A stretch of 64,000 nt of DNA, taken from assembly GCF_009184865.1 (NCBI RefSeq), contig NZ_CP045096.1, forward strand, positions 124,001 to 188,000, written 5' to 3'. Under the pieces are notes generated by a model. The model worked only from the letters and a program-made list of their open reading frames with translations, did no database searches and had not been told where the DNA came from. The position numbers and the translations under genes were made by a program. The DNA comes from Streptomyces phaeolivaceus (lineage in GTDB: Bacteria; Actinomycetota; Actinomycetes; Streptomycetales; Streptomycetaceae). Positions 26,140-34,076 of the stretch are shown here, piece by piece (the stretch's first letter is position 1; each line of letters opens with the position of its first letter).

Positions 26140-27920
26140 CCGCCCAGTCCGCTCAGGCCGGTGGGCACGTGCATCGACTTCACGGTCTTGCCGCCGCCGA
26201 CGTACATGTGGACGCCGCAGGGCAGACAGGGGTCGAAGCTGCGGACCGCGCGCATGATGTCGATGCCCTTGAAGTTCTCCGGGGTGTTCTCCTCGAAGAT
26301 GGGCGTGTTCTGTACGGCGTCCTCGTAGGGGCCGGGGGTGCCGAAGGTGTCCCGGGTGCTGGCGTTCCAGGGGGTCGGCGGATACGGGTGGTAGTTGGCG
26401 ATCTTGCCGTCGCGGATCACCATGTGGTGGGAGAGGACGCCGCGTACGGCCTCGGTGAACCCGACGCCGATGCCCTCGTCCGGGACCTCGAACTTCTCCC
26501 AGGTCTGGGTGCGTCCGGCGCGGACCTCGGCGAGACCCTTCTCCGCGCAGTGCAGGGCGACAGCGGCGGCGTACGCCTGGAAGTAGGTACGGGCGCGGTT
26601 GCGTTCCAGCGCGTTGGACCACTTCGGGATCTTCCACTCGAAGGTGGTCTCCGGCTTGGTCATGGTGCGGGGCAGGTTGATGACCACGCTGTGGCCGGTG
26701 GCCTTGATGTAGCCGATGTCGACGAGCCCGGACAGGGCGGTGGACCAGAGGCGGGCGATGGGGCCGCCGCCGGTGTCGAGGGCGAGGTGGTCCTTGCCGT
26801 CGAACCAGCGCGGGGACATCACCCAGCTGTACTTGTCGTCGAAGTTCCGCTTCTGCGGGGCCGGGATGGTGTGCTGGTTCCACGGGTGGCGCGGGTCCAC
26901 CGGGTTGCCGAGCGGGTCGTGGGTGACGAACTGCTCCTGGCCCTGCCAGTCCTCGTAGTAGGAGCTGCCGAGGAGGATGCGGATGCCGAGGTTGATCTCG
27001 GTGAGGTCGTTGGTGACCAGCTTGCCGTCCACGACGACGCCGGGGGTGACGAACATCTTCCGTCCCCAGTCGGTCATGTTGGCGTAGGTGAAGTCGCAGT
27101 GCTCGGGGTCGTTGAGCGCGCCCCAGCAGCCGAGCATGACCCGGCGGCGGCCGACCTCCTCGTAGCCGGGCAGGGCCTCGTAGAAGAAGTCGAACAGGTC
27201 GTCGTGGAGCGGCACCACGCGCTTCATGAACTCGACGTACCGCATGAGGCGGCTCATGTAGTCGGTGAAGAGCTGGACGGAGGCGATGGTGCCGACGCCG
27301 CCCGGGTAGAGCGTGGAGGGGTGGACGTGACGGCCCTCCATCAGGCAGAACATCTCCCGCGTGTAGCGGCTCACTTGGAGCGCCTCGCGGTAGAACTCGC
27401 CCTCCAGGGGGTTGAGCGAGCGCATGATGTCGGCGATGGTGCGGTAGCCGTGCTCGGCGGCGTGCGGGGCCTCGGTGCGTTCGGCGAGTTCGAGGACGCC
27501 GGGGTTGGTCTCCTTGACCATTTTCTCGCAGTAGTCGACCCCGACCAGGTTCTCCTGGAAGATGTTGTGGTCGAACATGTACTCCGCCGACTCACCGAGG
27601 TTGATGATCCACTCGCCGAGGTGCGGGGGCTTCACGCCGTACGCCATGTTCTGCGCGTACACCGAGCAGGTGGCGTGGTTGTCGCCGCAGATGCCGCAGA
27701 TGCGGCTGGTGATGAAGTGGGCGTCGCGTGGGTCCTTGCCGCGCATGAAGACGCTGTAGCCGCGGAAGACCGACGACGTGCTGTAGCACTCGGCGACCCG
27801 CTTCTGCTTGAAGTCGATCTTCGTGTGGATGCCCAGGGAGCCCACGATCCGGGTGATCGGGTCCCAGGCCATCTCCACCAGGCCACTGCCGTCGCCGGCG
27901 GTCTTCGTCTTCGGTGACAT
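26136..27920 (-). CDS. hhyL: [NiFe]-hydrogenase large subunit, group 1h
   Basis: The 594-aa catalytic subunit binding the NiFe(CN)2CO site. L1 motif TSRICGICGDNHATC holds C75 and C78; L2 motif FDPCLPCGVHM holds C565 and C568, with H571 the expected cleavage point before a 23-residue tail. GDNH and LPCGVHM are characteristic of the high-affinity group 1h (group 5) enzymes that oxidise atmospheric H2 in actinomycetes. The ATG is preceded by only a weak GAAGGG site. It is separated from hhyS by 187 bp containing a 15-bp repeat array. Confidence 0.97.
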   Translation of the reverse strand: MSPKTKTAGDGSGLVEMAWDPITRIVGSLGIHTKIDFKQKRVAECYSTSSVFRGYSVFMRGKDPRDAHFITSRICGICGDNHATCSVYAQNMAYGVKPPHLGEWIINLGESAEYMFDHNIFQENLVGVDYCEKMVKETNPGVLELAERTEAPHAAEHGYRTIADIMRSLNPLEGEFYREALQVSRYTREMFCLMEGRHVHPSTLYPGGVGTIASVQLFTDYMSRLMRYVEFMKRVVPLHDDLFDFFYEALPGYEEVGRRRVMLGCWGALNDPEHCDFTYANMTDWGRKMFVTPGVVVDGKLVTNDLTEINLGIRILLGSSYYEDWQGQEQFVTHDPLGNPVDPRHPWNQHTIPAPQKRNFDDKYSWVMSPRWFDGKDHLALDTGGGPIARLWSTALSGLVDIGYIKATGHSVVINLPRTMTKPETTFEWKIPKWSNALERNRARTYFQAYAAAVALHCAEKGLAEVRAGRTQTWEKFEVPDEGIGVGFTEAVRGVLSHHMVIRDGKIANYHPYPPTPWNASTRDTFGTPGPYEDAVQNTPIFEENTPENFKGIDIMRAVRSFDPCLPCGVHMYVGGGKTVKSMHVPTGLSGLGG

Positions 27921-27984
27921 CTGTGTGCCGTGCCCTTCGTTGCGTCATTGCGCGGGAGGTTGCGGGTGGTTCGGATGGGGTGCA

Positions 27985-28089
27985 CAAGGCGGAGGTGCGC
28001 GAGGCGGAGGTGCGCGAGGCGGAGGTGCGCGAGGCGGAGGTGCGCGAGGCGGAGGTGCGCGAGGCGGGGGTGCGCGAGGCGGGGATCCG
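27985..28089. repeat. seven tandem 15-bp repeats between hhyS and hhyL
   Basis: CGAGGCGGAGGTGCG is repeated in register seven times (four perfect, the outer units diverged) in the 187-bp spacer between the small- and large-subunit genes. On the transcribed (minus-derived) RNA each unit contains CACCTCCGCC, which resembles the anti-Shine-Dalgarno end of 16S rRNA. The array lies 65 bp upstream of the hhyL start. Confidence 0.9.
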
Positions 28090-28107
28090 GCTACGCGTGG
28101 GGGCCGC

Positions 28108-29196
28108 TCACCACGGGGGCCGGTACCCGGTGGTGATCTTCTGTCCGGCACGGCGCCACCTGGGCTCCTTGTCCACGGTCTTCGCGGTGATCGACCGCAG
28201 CCTGCGGACCACGGCGCCGTACGCGCCGCTGGCGTTGCTGGAGAGCTTGGCGCCGGGGGGCTCGTCCATGAACGGCATGAACTTGTCGGGGAAGCCGGGC
28301 ATGGTGCAGGCGATGCAGATGCCGCCGACGTTGGGGCAGCCGCCGATGCCGTTCATCCAGCCGCGCTTGGGGACGTTGCACTTGACGACCGGGCCCCAGC
28401 AGCCGAGCTTGACCAGACAGGTCGGCGAGTCGTACGACGAGGCGAACTGGCCCTGCTCGTAGTAGCCGGCGCGGTCGCAGCCCTCGTGCACGGTGGCGCC
28501 GAACAGCCAGGTGGGGCGCAGCTTGTCGTCGAGCGGGATCATCGGGGCGGCGCCGGCCGCCTGGTAGAGCAGATAGGTGAGCGTCTCGGAGAAGTTGTCC
28601 GGCTGGATCGGACAGCCCGGGACGCACACGATGGGGATGCCGGCCTGGGACTTCCAGTCCCAGCCGAGGTAGTCCGGCAGCCCCATGGCGCCGGTCGGGT
28701 TGCCCGCCATGGCGTGGATGCCGCCGTAGGTGGCGCAGGTGCCGATGGCGACGACCGCGAGGGCCTTCGGCGCGAGCCGGTCGATCCATTCGCTGGTGGT
28801 GATCGGCTGCCCGGTCTCCGGGTTGTCGCCGAAGCCGCACCAGTAGCCCTCCGGCTTGATCGCCTCGTTCGGGATGGAACCCTCGACGACCAGCACGAAC
28901 GGGTCGATCTCGCCCCTCTCCCCCTTGAAGAACCACTCGATGAACGTGTCCGCGCCGCCGACCGGGCCGCACTCGAAGTCGATCAGCGGCCAGTGGACGG
29001 CGATCTTCGGAAGCCCCGGCAGCACACCGAGCACGATCTCCTCGATGCTGGGCTGCATGGCCGCCGTCAGCGCGACCGAGTCGCCGTCGCAGCTCAGCCC
29101 CGCGTTGATCCAGAGAATGTGGATCGTGGGGGTCTCGTCGGCGGGCGCACCGCCCGCGTGCGCGGCATCGACTGTTCCCGGCGTCGCCTCAGTCAT
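28108..29196 (-). CDS. hhyS: [NiFe]-hydrogenase small subunit, group 1h
   Basis: The 362-aa electron-transfer subunit with three Fe-S clusters. It lacks a Tat signal peptide, as expected for group 1h enzymes. NAGLSCDGDSVALTAAMQP places C36 and D39 where most hydrogenases have CxxC, i.e. a 3-Cys-1-Asp proximal cluster, a group 1h trait. Further ligands are in IGTCATYGGIHAMAG, CVPGCPIQP, VHEGCDRAGYYEQG and the medial/distal set KLGCWGPVVKC, GGCPNVGGICIACTMPGFPD. AGGAGG precedes the ATG. Confidence 0.97.
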   Translation of the reverse strand: MTEATPGTVDAAHAGGAPADETPTIHILWINAGLSCDGDSVALTAAMQPSIEEIVLGVLPGLPKIAVHWPLIDFECGPVGGADTFIEWFFKGERGEIDPFVLVVEGSIPNEAIKPEGYWCGFGDNPETGQPITTSEWIDRLAPKALAVVAIGTCATYGGIHAMAGNPTGAMGLPDYLGWDWKSQAGIPIVCVPGCPIQPDNFSETLTYLLYQAAGAAPMIPLDDKLRPTWLFGATVHEGCDRAGYYEQGQFASSYDSPTCLVKLGCWGPVVKCNVPKRGWMNGIGGCPNVGGICIACTMPGFPDKFMPFMDEPPGAKLSSNASGAYGAVVRRLRSITAKTVDKEPRWRRAGQKITTGYRPPW

Positions 29197-29222
29197 GGGA
29201 CCGCCTCCTGGGGAGGTAAGGG

Positions 29223-29236
29223 ATGAAAGCCTTCAT
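29223..29236. promoter_or_regulatory. palindrome upstream of hhyS
   Basis: ATGAAAGCCTTCAT is a 14-bp palindrome with 12 symmetric positions, 27 bp upstream of the hhyS start and inside the 138-bp gap after hypX. It could be an operator for hydrogenase expression, or half of an mRNA hairpin. A separate hhyS promoter in this gap is plausible because it is the largest gap in the operon apart from the repeat spacer. Confidence 0.4.
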
Positions 29237-29334
29237 TTCGACCATCGGTTCTCTTGGTATCAGCCGATCGGCCGCGACGGGACGCCATCGAGGGCCGTTC
29301 CGGTGACATCGGTGACGGAGCGGAACCGGCAGGT

Positions 29335-31041
29335 TCACGCAACCGGGGCGGTTCCGAGATGCGGCGGGGTGCGCGGTGGCCGCTTCTTGTGGACGAAGGC
29401 GCGACGCAGGGCGTGGTACGGGGCGTCCGGGTCGTCGAAGGTCCGGCGCATCCGGGTCAGCTCCCGCTCCCGGAAGCCGGCGAGCGGGGTCGTGCTCTCC
29501 AGCCGGTCCAGCTCGGTCTTCTTCGCGGTGATCCGGGACGAGGTCGCGGGAAGGGAGGCGAGCCGGGCCGCGAGCCCGCCGACCTCCCCCGCGAACGCGC
29601 CGGGACCGCGGTCGACCACCCGGTCGACGAGCCCGAGGCGCAGTGCGTTCGCCGCACTCACCGGCAGGGCCTCGCGCATGAGCCGCTCGGCCGCCTCGGT
29701 CCCCACCCGGCGTGGCAGCGAGTACGTCCAGTACTCGGAGCCGTACAGGCCCATCAGCCGGTAGTGCGGGTTGAGGACGGCGCCCGAGCGGCACCACACC
29801 TCGTCGGCGGCCAGGGCGAGCATCACGCCGCCCGCCGCCGCGTTGCCCGCGACCGCCGCGACCACCAGGCGGTCCGTGGTGGTGAGAATCACTTCGACCA
29901 GGTCGTCGATGGCGTTGATGTTCGCCCAGGACTCGGTGGCGGGGTCGGCGGCGGCCTCGATGACGCCCAGGTGGATCCCGTTGGAGAAGAAGTCCCGTTC
30001 GCCGCCCAGCACCAGCACGGACGTGGGCCGCGCGCACGCCTCCCGGTAGGCGGCCAGCAGACGCCGGCACTGGTCCGTGCCCATGGCACCACCGGGGAAC
30101 GCGAAGGACAGGAAGCCCACGTTCCCGTCCTCCCGGTAGCGGATGTCCGACCAGGTGTCGTGGGGCACCTCGGGCAACGGGGTCAGGGTGTGCTCGGGCA
30201 GCGGCGGCAGCCGGTCGCCCAGGGCCCGTACGGCGGGCAGCTTGAAGGTGGGCGGCTGTCCCGGTGCCCGCCTGGGCCGCAGCTCGGGGATCCATACGGC
30301 GCCGTCCTTGGTGGCCCGGCAGACCGCGCCGGCCCGGGTGGCCAGCAGCTCGCCCGGCCTGCCGCGCAGCACGCTCTCGGGGTGGCCACCGTGCAGATAC
30401 CACTCACCGCCGAGCAGCACGTCCAGCACACCGGGCTGCGAGTCCGCCGCCCTCAGCTTGCGCAGGACGTCCCGGGCGGAGTCCTCGGCCCAGTCGATCC
30501 GCCGGACACCCTGGTCGAGGTAGGGGCGTGTGCGCGGCCGGGGGTCGGCCAGGTCTGCCATGTCCTGCCTGAGCGGGACGTAGGTGCCGTCGGCGAAGCG
30601 CTCCACCGCCAGCAGGACGGCCTCGATCGCGGCGTCGGCGATCTCGCCCCGGTAGAGCTCGCTCTTGGACGCCGGGGGAATCCGGCACGGCAGGGTGGCC
30701 CACACATCGCCGGCGTCCATCTCCGCGTCGGCCTGGAGGACGGTGACACCCCACTCCTCGATGCCCTCGTGGATCGCCCAGTCCAGGGAGGAGGGTCCCC
30801 GGTCGCCCGGCGGTCCGGGATGGACGACGAGACAGGTGTGGGCCGACCACACCTCCTCGGGAATCGCCGTCCGCAGCATCGGCGCCACGATCAGCTCGGG
30901 CGCGTGCCGTCGTACGGCTTCCGCCAACGGGTTGTCCGGCAGGACGAGTTCGACCGCCACGGTGTGGCCGCGGTCGCGCAGCTCGGCGTGGGTGCGCTGG
31001 GTGAGGCTGTTGAACGCGCTGGCTAGGAGCAGGATGTGCAC
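29335..31041 (-). CDS. hypX: HypX/HoxX, CO-ligand synthesis protein
   Basis: A 568-aa two-domain protein. Residues about 1-265 are a formyl-THF transferase/hydrolase-like domain (VVHPGPPGDRGPSSLDWAI, TVLQADAEMDAGDVWAT). Residues about 285-540 are an enoyl-CoA hydratase/isomerase-like domain (GNVGFLSFAFPGGAMGTDQC, GGERDFFSNGIHLGVIEAAA, AVAGNAAAGGVMLALAADEV). HypX converts the formyl group of N10-formyl-THF to CO via formyl-CoA, giving the active-site CO under aerobic conditions. It is the first gene of the hydrogenase operon. Confidence 0.94.
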   Translation of the reverse strand: MHILLLASAFNSLTQRTHAELRDRGHTVAVELVLPDNPLAEAVRRHAPELIVAPMLRTAIPEEVWSAHTCLVVHPGPPGDRGPSSLDWAIHEGIEEWGVTVLQADAEMDAGDVWATLPCRIPPASKSELYRGEIADAAIEAVLLAVERFADGTYVPLRQDMADLADPRPRTRPYLDQGVRRIDWAEDSARDVLRKLRAADSQPGVLDVLLGGEWYLHGGHPESVLRGRPGELLATRAGAVCRATKDGAVWIPELRPRRAPGQPPTFKLPAVRALGDRLPPLPEHTLTPLPEVPHDTWSDIRYREDGNVGFLSFAFPGGAMGTDQCRRLLAAYREACARPTSVLVLGGERDFFSNGIHLGVIEAAADPATESWANINAIDDLVEVILTTTDRLVVAAVAGNAAAGGVMLALAADEVWCRSGAVLNPHYRLMGLYGSEYWTYSLPRRVGTEAAERLMREALPVSAANALRLGLVDRVVDRGPGAFAGEVGGLAARLASLPATSSRITAKKTELDRLESTTPLAGFRERELTRMRRTFDDPDAPYHALRRAFVHKKRPPRTPPHLGTAPVA

Positions 31042-31196
31042 GGCTGCCTCCGGGCGGACGAACGGCAGGCAGGGATGACCGCCGACCGAGATCCTCGGCC
31101 AGGGTGGTCCGCCGTTCCCGGCGACAGACGGGCCGGGTCATCCGAAAGCGGGCGGTGCTCCGCCGTACGGCCTCATCGGCGGCCCGGCCCCGCCGC

Positions 31197-31454
31197 TCAG
31201 CGTCGTCGCAGGCCGCTCGTGATGCGCTCCCACGCGGTGCGGGTGGCGCCGAAATGGGTCTCGTGGGCCCAGATGTGGGTGCACGAACGGCACTGCAGAT
31301 GGAGCAGGCTGCCGTGGTTGGCGAGCAGATAACGCCAGTGCTCGGAGCAGGTACGGCCCTGCTCGCAGGTGCCGCATCCGCGCCGGTCGTCGCAGTTCGG
31401 GCAGGCCACCCAGGCGCGGCGGCCGATGTCGGCCTGTGGGTCAAGCGGCAGCAT
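31197..31454 (-). CDS. small cysteine-rich zinc-ribbon-like protein
   Basis: An 85-aa protein with CPNCDDRRGCGTCEQGRTC (residues about 18-36) and LHLQCRSCTHIWAHETH (about 50-66): eight Cys and several His that can form one or two zinc ribbons. The ATG lies 14 bp inside the end of the DUF6400-like gene, so the two are probably co-translated. Family not recognised by name. It is immediately upstream of hypX, but a link to hydrogenase is not shown. Confidence 0.75.
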   Translation of the reverse strand: MLPLDPQADIGRRAWVACPNCDDRRGCGTCEQGRTCSEHWRYLLANHGSLLHLQCRSCTHIWAHETHFGATRTAWERITSGLRRR

Positions 31455-31710
31455 GGCCGCCCCCTTGGCGCGGGAGCACACCGGCCGCGACCAGTTCGTC
31501 GTACACGCGCCGCTGCTCCGCGTCGAGGCCGGAGTAGAGCAGCCCGTACGCCGCCTCCTCGTCCCGCAGGGCGGCCATGGGGTCCCAGTCGGGGCCGAGG
31601 GCGTCCAGGACATGAGCGCGCCGGAGCATTTCGTGCGAGGTCAGGTCGACGACCAGGTCCGTCGTCGGGTCATCCGGTTCGCCGGGAAGGGCGCGGCCAT
31701 GGTGGGACAT
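31441..31710 (-). CDS. DUF6400-like small protein
   Basis: An 89-aa acidic helical protein resembling the actinobacterial family I know as DUF6400: VVDLTSHEMLRRAHVLDALG, PDWDPMAALRDEEAAYGLLY and SGLDAEQRRVYDELVAAGVL. No catalytic residues are apparent. It overlaps the zinc-ribbon gene by 14 bp. The ATG at 31710 fits the family length, although its ribosome site is weak. Function unknown. Confidence 0.75.
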   Translation of the reverse strand: MSHHGRALPGEPDDPTTDLVVDLTSHEMLRRAHVLDALGPDWDPMAALRDEEAAYGLLYSGLDAEQRRVYDELVAAGVLPRQGGGHAAA

Positions 31711-31828
31711 GGGACCGAACGTAGGTAAGCCCACTCCGCCCCGGCAAGAGCAGGTGGGGGAAGTCACACCAGGTCAGGGCGCCAGGGGCCGGTCCGGAGG
31801 GGGTGGGTCGACGCCTGCCCGCAGGGGC

Positions 31829-32446
31829 TCACAGGCGGGCGAAGAGGTCGTCCAGCGGGGCGGGCACCTGGTCGGGTGCGAGGGCTTCGACCAGGAGGCG
31901 GCCGTAGCGGATCTTGCGGCCCTTCTTCGTGCCGAGGAAGCGCCGCAGCAGCTGATGCCGGGGGCGGCCGTGCTGGGCGGGCTGCCGGACGAAGGTCTGC
32001 CAGGGGCGCAGCTCGTCCTCGGCCTCGATGATCTGCTCGACCCGCGCCGGGCCCAGCGCCCGGATCAGTTCGTCCTCCAGGTCCGCCGCGCAGACGAACA
32101 CGCTCGGGCGGGGTGCGGAGGCCGGGTCGAGACCCCGGTCGAAGAAGGGCTTCTCGCGTTCGTCGCACAGGCCGATCAGGCGCAGGCCGAGGCCGGAGGG
32201 TCCGAGGAGTCCCGCGTAGCGGCCGACGCTCATCGCCCCGCCCATCGACATCACGCACACCCCCTCGGCGGCCAGGTCGCGGCCCCGCCTCTCGGCGAGT
32301 GCCTCGACGGCCGCGAGGTCGCTGAGCCCTTCCAGCAGGACGGCGGTGTGCACCCCGAGGTGCTCCGCGAGCTCCCTCGCGGGCCCGCCGGAGCCGCCTC
32401 CCGCCCAGCCGGTGACCTCGTCCCGGAACATCCGCATGTCGCCCAT
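31829..32446 (-). CDS. stand-alone TOPRIM-domain protein
   Basis: A 205-aa protein built around a TOPRIM fold like the C-terminus of OLD-family nucleases. Motif 1 is AVLLEGLSDLAAVEALAERR (catalytic Glu), the glycine turn is CVMSMGGAMSVGRYAGLLG, and the acidic motif is LIGLCDEREKPFFDRGL. VFVCAADLEDELIRALG follows. There is no ATPase domain attached or adjacent. Likely a nucleic-acid-acting phosphoryl-transfer enzyme, or an orphaned relative of OLD defence proteins; no evidence here of a defence operon. Confidence 0.82.
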   Translation of the reverse strand: MGDMRMFRDEVTGWAGGGSGGPARELAEHLGVHTAVLLEGLSDLAAVEALAERRGRDLAAEGVCVMSMGGAMSVGRYAGLLGPSGLGLRLIGLCDEREKPFFDRGLDPASAPRPSVFVCAADLEDELIRALGPARVEQIIEAEDELRPWQTFVRQPAQHGRPRHQLLRRFLGTKKGRKIRYGRLLVEALAPDQVPAPLDDLFARL

Positions 32447-32491
32447 GCCGGGGAGTCTGCTACGTCTCCCGGCACGGGCGCACGCGATATT

Positions 32492-32521
32492 CGGCTGCGC
32501 GGTCGCGCGCCCGCGCAGCCG
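32492..32521. terminator. hairpin terminator after SapA-like gene
   Basis: A perfect 10-bp inverted repeat (CGGCTGCGCG and CGCGCAGCCG, 10-nt loop) lies about 30 bp beyond the stop of the secreted protein gene at 32551 and before the TOPRIM gene. Confidence 0.75.
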
Positions 32522-32550
32522 ACGGGTTCACCGTGGGGCGAGGTGCCGGG

Positions 32551-33000
32551 TCAGCGGATCTCGGTGACCCGGTGTTCCTTCAGGGAACCGCAGTTGGAGT
32601 TCTCCACCGACACGTACACGTTGTCGATGTTGCCGCCCCAGCTCACGCAGTAGCCCTTGCCGTAGACGTAGGCCGGCCCCGCGTACGACGAGTAGCTGTC
32701 GGAGTCCCCGGCGTACTCGTCGGTGGCGGGGACGTAGATCCACGTGGACATGGGCTTGAGCGTGCCCGGGTTGGTGCGGATGGTCGCGACGCAGTTCTCG
32801 CCGTTCGACGGGTTGTACGTCAGGTAGACCTTGCCCAGCGCACCGATCGGCGCCGAGTTCACGGTCTTGTAGGCGCTGCCGCAGACGCCCTGCGGGGTGA
32901 CGTTGGGTGCCGCGGACGCGCTCGCGCCGAACGCGGTCGCGGAGCCCACCGCCAGAGCCGTTAAGGCACCGACAACCGCGATCTTACGGATGGTTCGCAT
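32551..33000 (-). CDS. secreted SapA-like (spore-associated) protein
   Basis: A 149-aa Sec-exported protein. The signal peptide is RTIRKIAVVGALTALAVGSA with cleavage near SASAAP (about residues 28-31). The mature part of about 118 aa has four cysteines (GVCGSAYK, NGENCVATIR, GKGYCVSWG, ENSNCGSLK), consistent with two disulfides, and resembles spore-associated protein A of streptomycetes. Start 33000 is chosen because GGGGG sits five bases upstream; an upstream start would spoil the signal peptide. Confidence 0.82.
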   Translation of the reverse strand: MRTIRKIAVVGALTALAVGSATAFGASASAAPNVTPQGVCGSAYKTVNSAPIGALGKVYLTYNPSNGENCVATIRTNPGTLKPMSTWIYVPATDEYAGDSDSYSSYAGPAYVYGKGYCVSWGGNIDNVYVSVENSNCGSLKEHRVTEIR

Positions 33001-33196
33001 ATTTCCCCCTTGGGTCATGAGAGCACTTTGCTCCCACTTGATGTGACCCACGGGCGGTACGGATGGTTGTACCGGGTTCGCACCGGACTCCTGGGAACAT
33101 CGGCCGCCCGGGATTGAGGGGCGAGCAGCCCGACCACCATTTGAACGCGTTCAAATCTATGCCGGGATGGAGTCGTGGCCGTCCGAAGGGAGTCCC

Positions 33197-33364
33197 ATGG
33201 GGGCAGGCATGTTCGTCGTTCCACTGCTCGTGCCCTACATCATGCTGATGGTGGCGTTCTGCGTGAAGGTCGCCGAGGCGTCGTCCGCGAACGTCGGCTG
33301 GGCGATGGCGGCAGCCTTGATCGTCGCCCCGCTGGCCTTGTGCGTCGCCATGCTGATTCCCTAG
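33197..33364 (+). CDS. putative 55-aa membrane protein
   Basis: A small ORF with a GAAGGGAG ribosome site and ATG. It encodes two hydrophobic helices (MFVVPLLVPYIMLMVAFCV and WAMAAALIVAPLALCVAMLI) separated by a short polar loop. GC-rich third positions support coding, but no family is recognised. The DNA is antisense to the read-through frame of the decayed formate dehydrogenase. Confidence 0.55.
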   Translation: MGAGMFVVPLLVPYIMLMVAFCVKVAEASSANVGWAMAAALIVAPLALCVAMLIP

Positions 33365-33403
33365 ACCGCCCGGTGGGGCCGGGGCGCTCCCGGGTGGCCA
33401 GCC

Positions 33404-34058
33404 GTTGACGGAGTACGAGTGGGCGCCGGTTCCGGCCAGCCCGCTGCCGTCGGTGATCAGGTACTCGTCGCGGATCGGGCGGCCGGTGAACCAGGACTCC
33501 AGGATCTCGCGGGTGCCGGCCGCGTAGCGGGCCTGCGCGGACAGGGACGAGCCGGAGATGTGGGGGGGGTCATGCCGTGGTGGGGCATGGTCCGCCAGGG
33601 GTGGTCGGGCGGGGCGGGCTGGCCGGTACCAGACGTCACCGGCGTAGCCCGCCAACTGCCCTTCGCGCAGGGCGCGTTCGACGGCCCCACGGTCGACGAT
33701 CTTCGCGCGGGCGGTGTTGATGAGATACGCTCCGCGCTTCATCTCGCCGAGGAGCTTGTCGCCGAACAGGCCCTCGGTCTCGGGGTGCAGGGGCGCGTTG
33801 ATGGTGACGACGTCGCAGTGCGGAACCATGTCCTCGGCCGACGGGTGGAAGACGAGCCCCAGTTCGCGCTCGGTCTCCTCGGGCAGCCGGTGCCGGTCGG
33901 TGTAGTGGAGTCTCACGTCGAAGGGGGCGAGGCGGCTCAGCACGGCGAGGCCGATGCGTCCGGCGGCGACCGTACCGACGCGCATGCCCTCCAGGTCGTA
34001 CGAACGGGCCACGCGGTCGGCGATGTTCCAGCCGCCGTCCAGCACCACCCGGTACTGC
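33404..34058 (-). pseudogene. fdh: NAD-dependent formate dehydrogenase remnant
   Basis: The C-terminal half of an NAD+-formate dehydrogenase (D-2-hydroxyacid dehydrogenase family, about 400 aa when intact). Recognisable: GGWNIADRVARSYDLEGM, GTVAAGRIGLAVLSRLAPFD, LHYTDRHRLPEETERELGL, CDVVTINAPLHPETEGL, AGYAGDVWY, HISGSSLSAQARYAAGTREI and LAGTGAHSYS. About 190 N-terminal residues are missing, the normal stop is lost, and the segment expected to read DHPWRTMPHHGMTP is in a shifted frame between two compensating indels (near 33626 and in the 8-G run at 33562-33569). Confidence 0.88.
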
Positions 34059-34076
34059 GTTGCCTGCAGATGCCGT

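Noticed and set aside
27945..28151. Proline-arginine repeat ORF across the hhyS-hhyL spacer
   Set aside because: The reading frame is an effect of the 15-bp repeat; no start with ribosome site and no independent coding signal.
22153..31041. Conjugative or phage-borne origin of the hydrogenase cluster
   Set aside because: No integrase, attachment repeats or change in base composition at the borders; the operon looks native to actinomycetes.
31829..32446. OLD-type phage defence system
   Set aside because: Only the TOPRIM part is present; no ATPase, UvrD helicase or other defence gene is near it.
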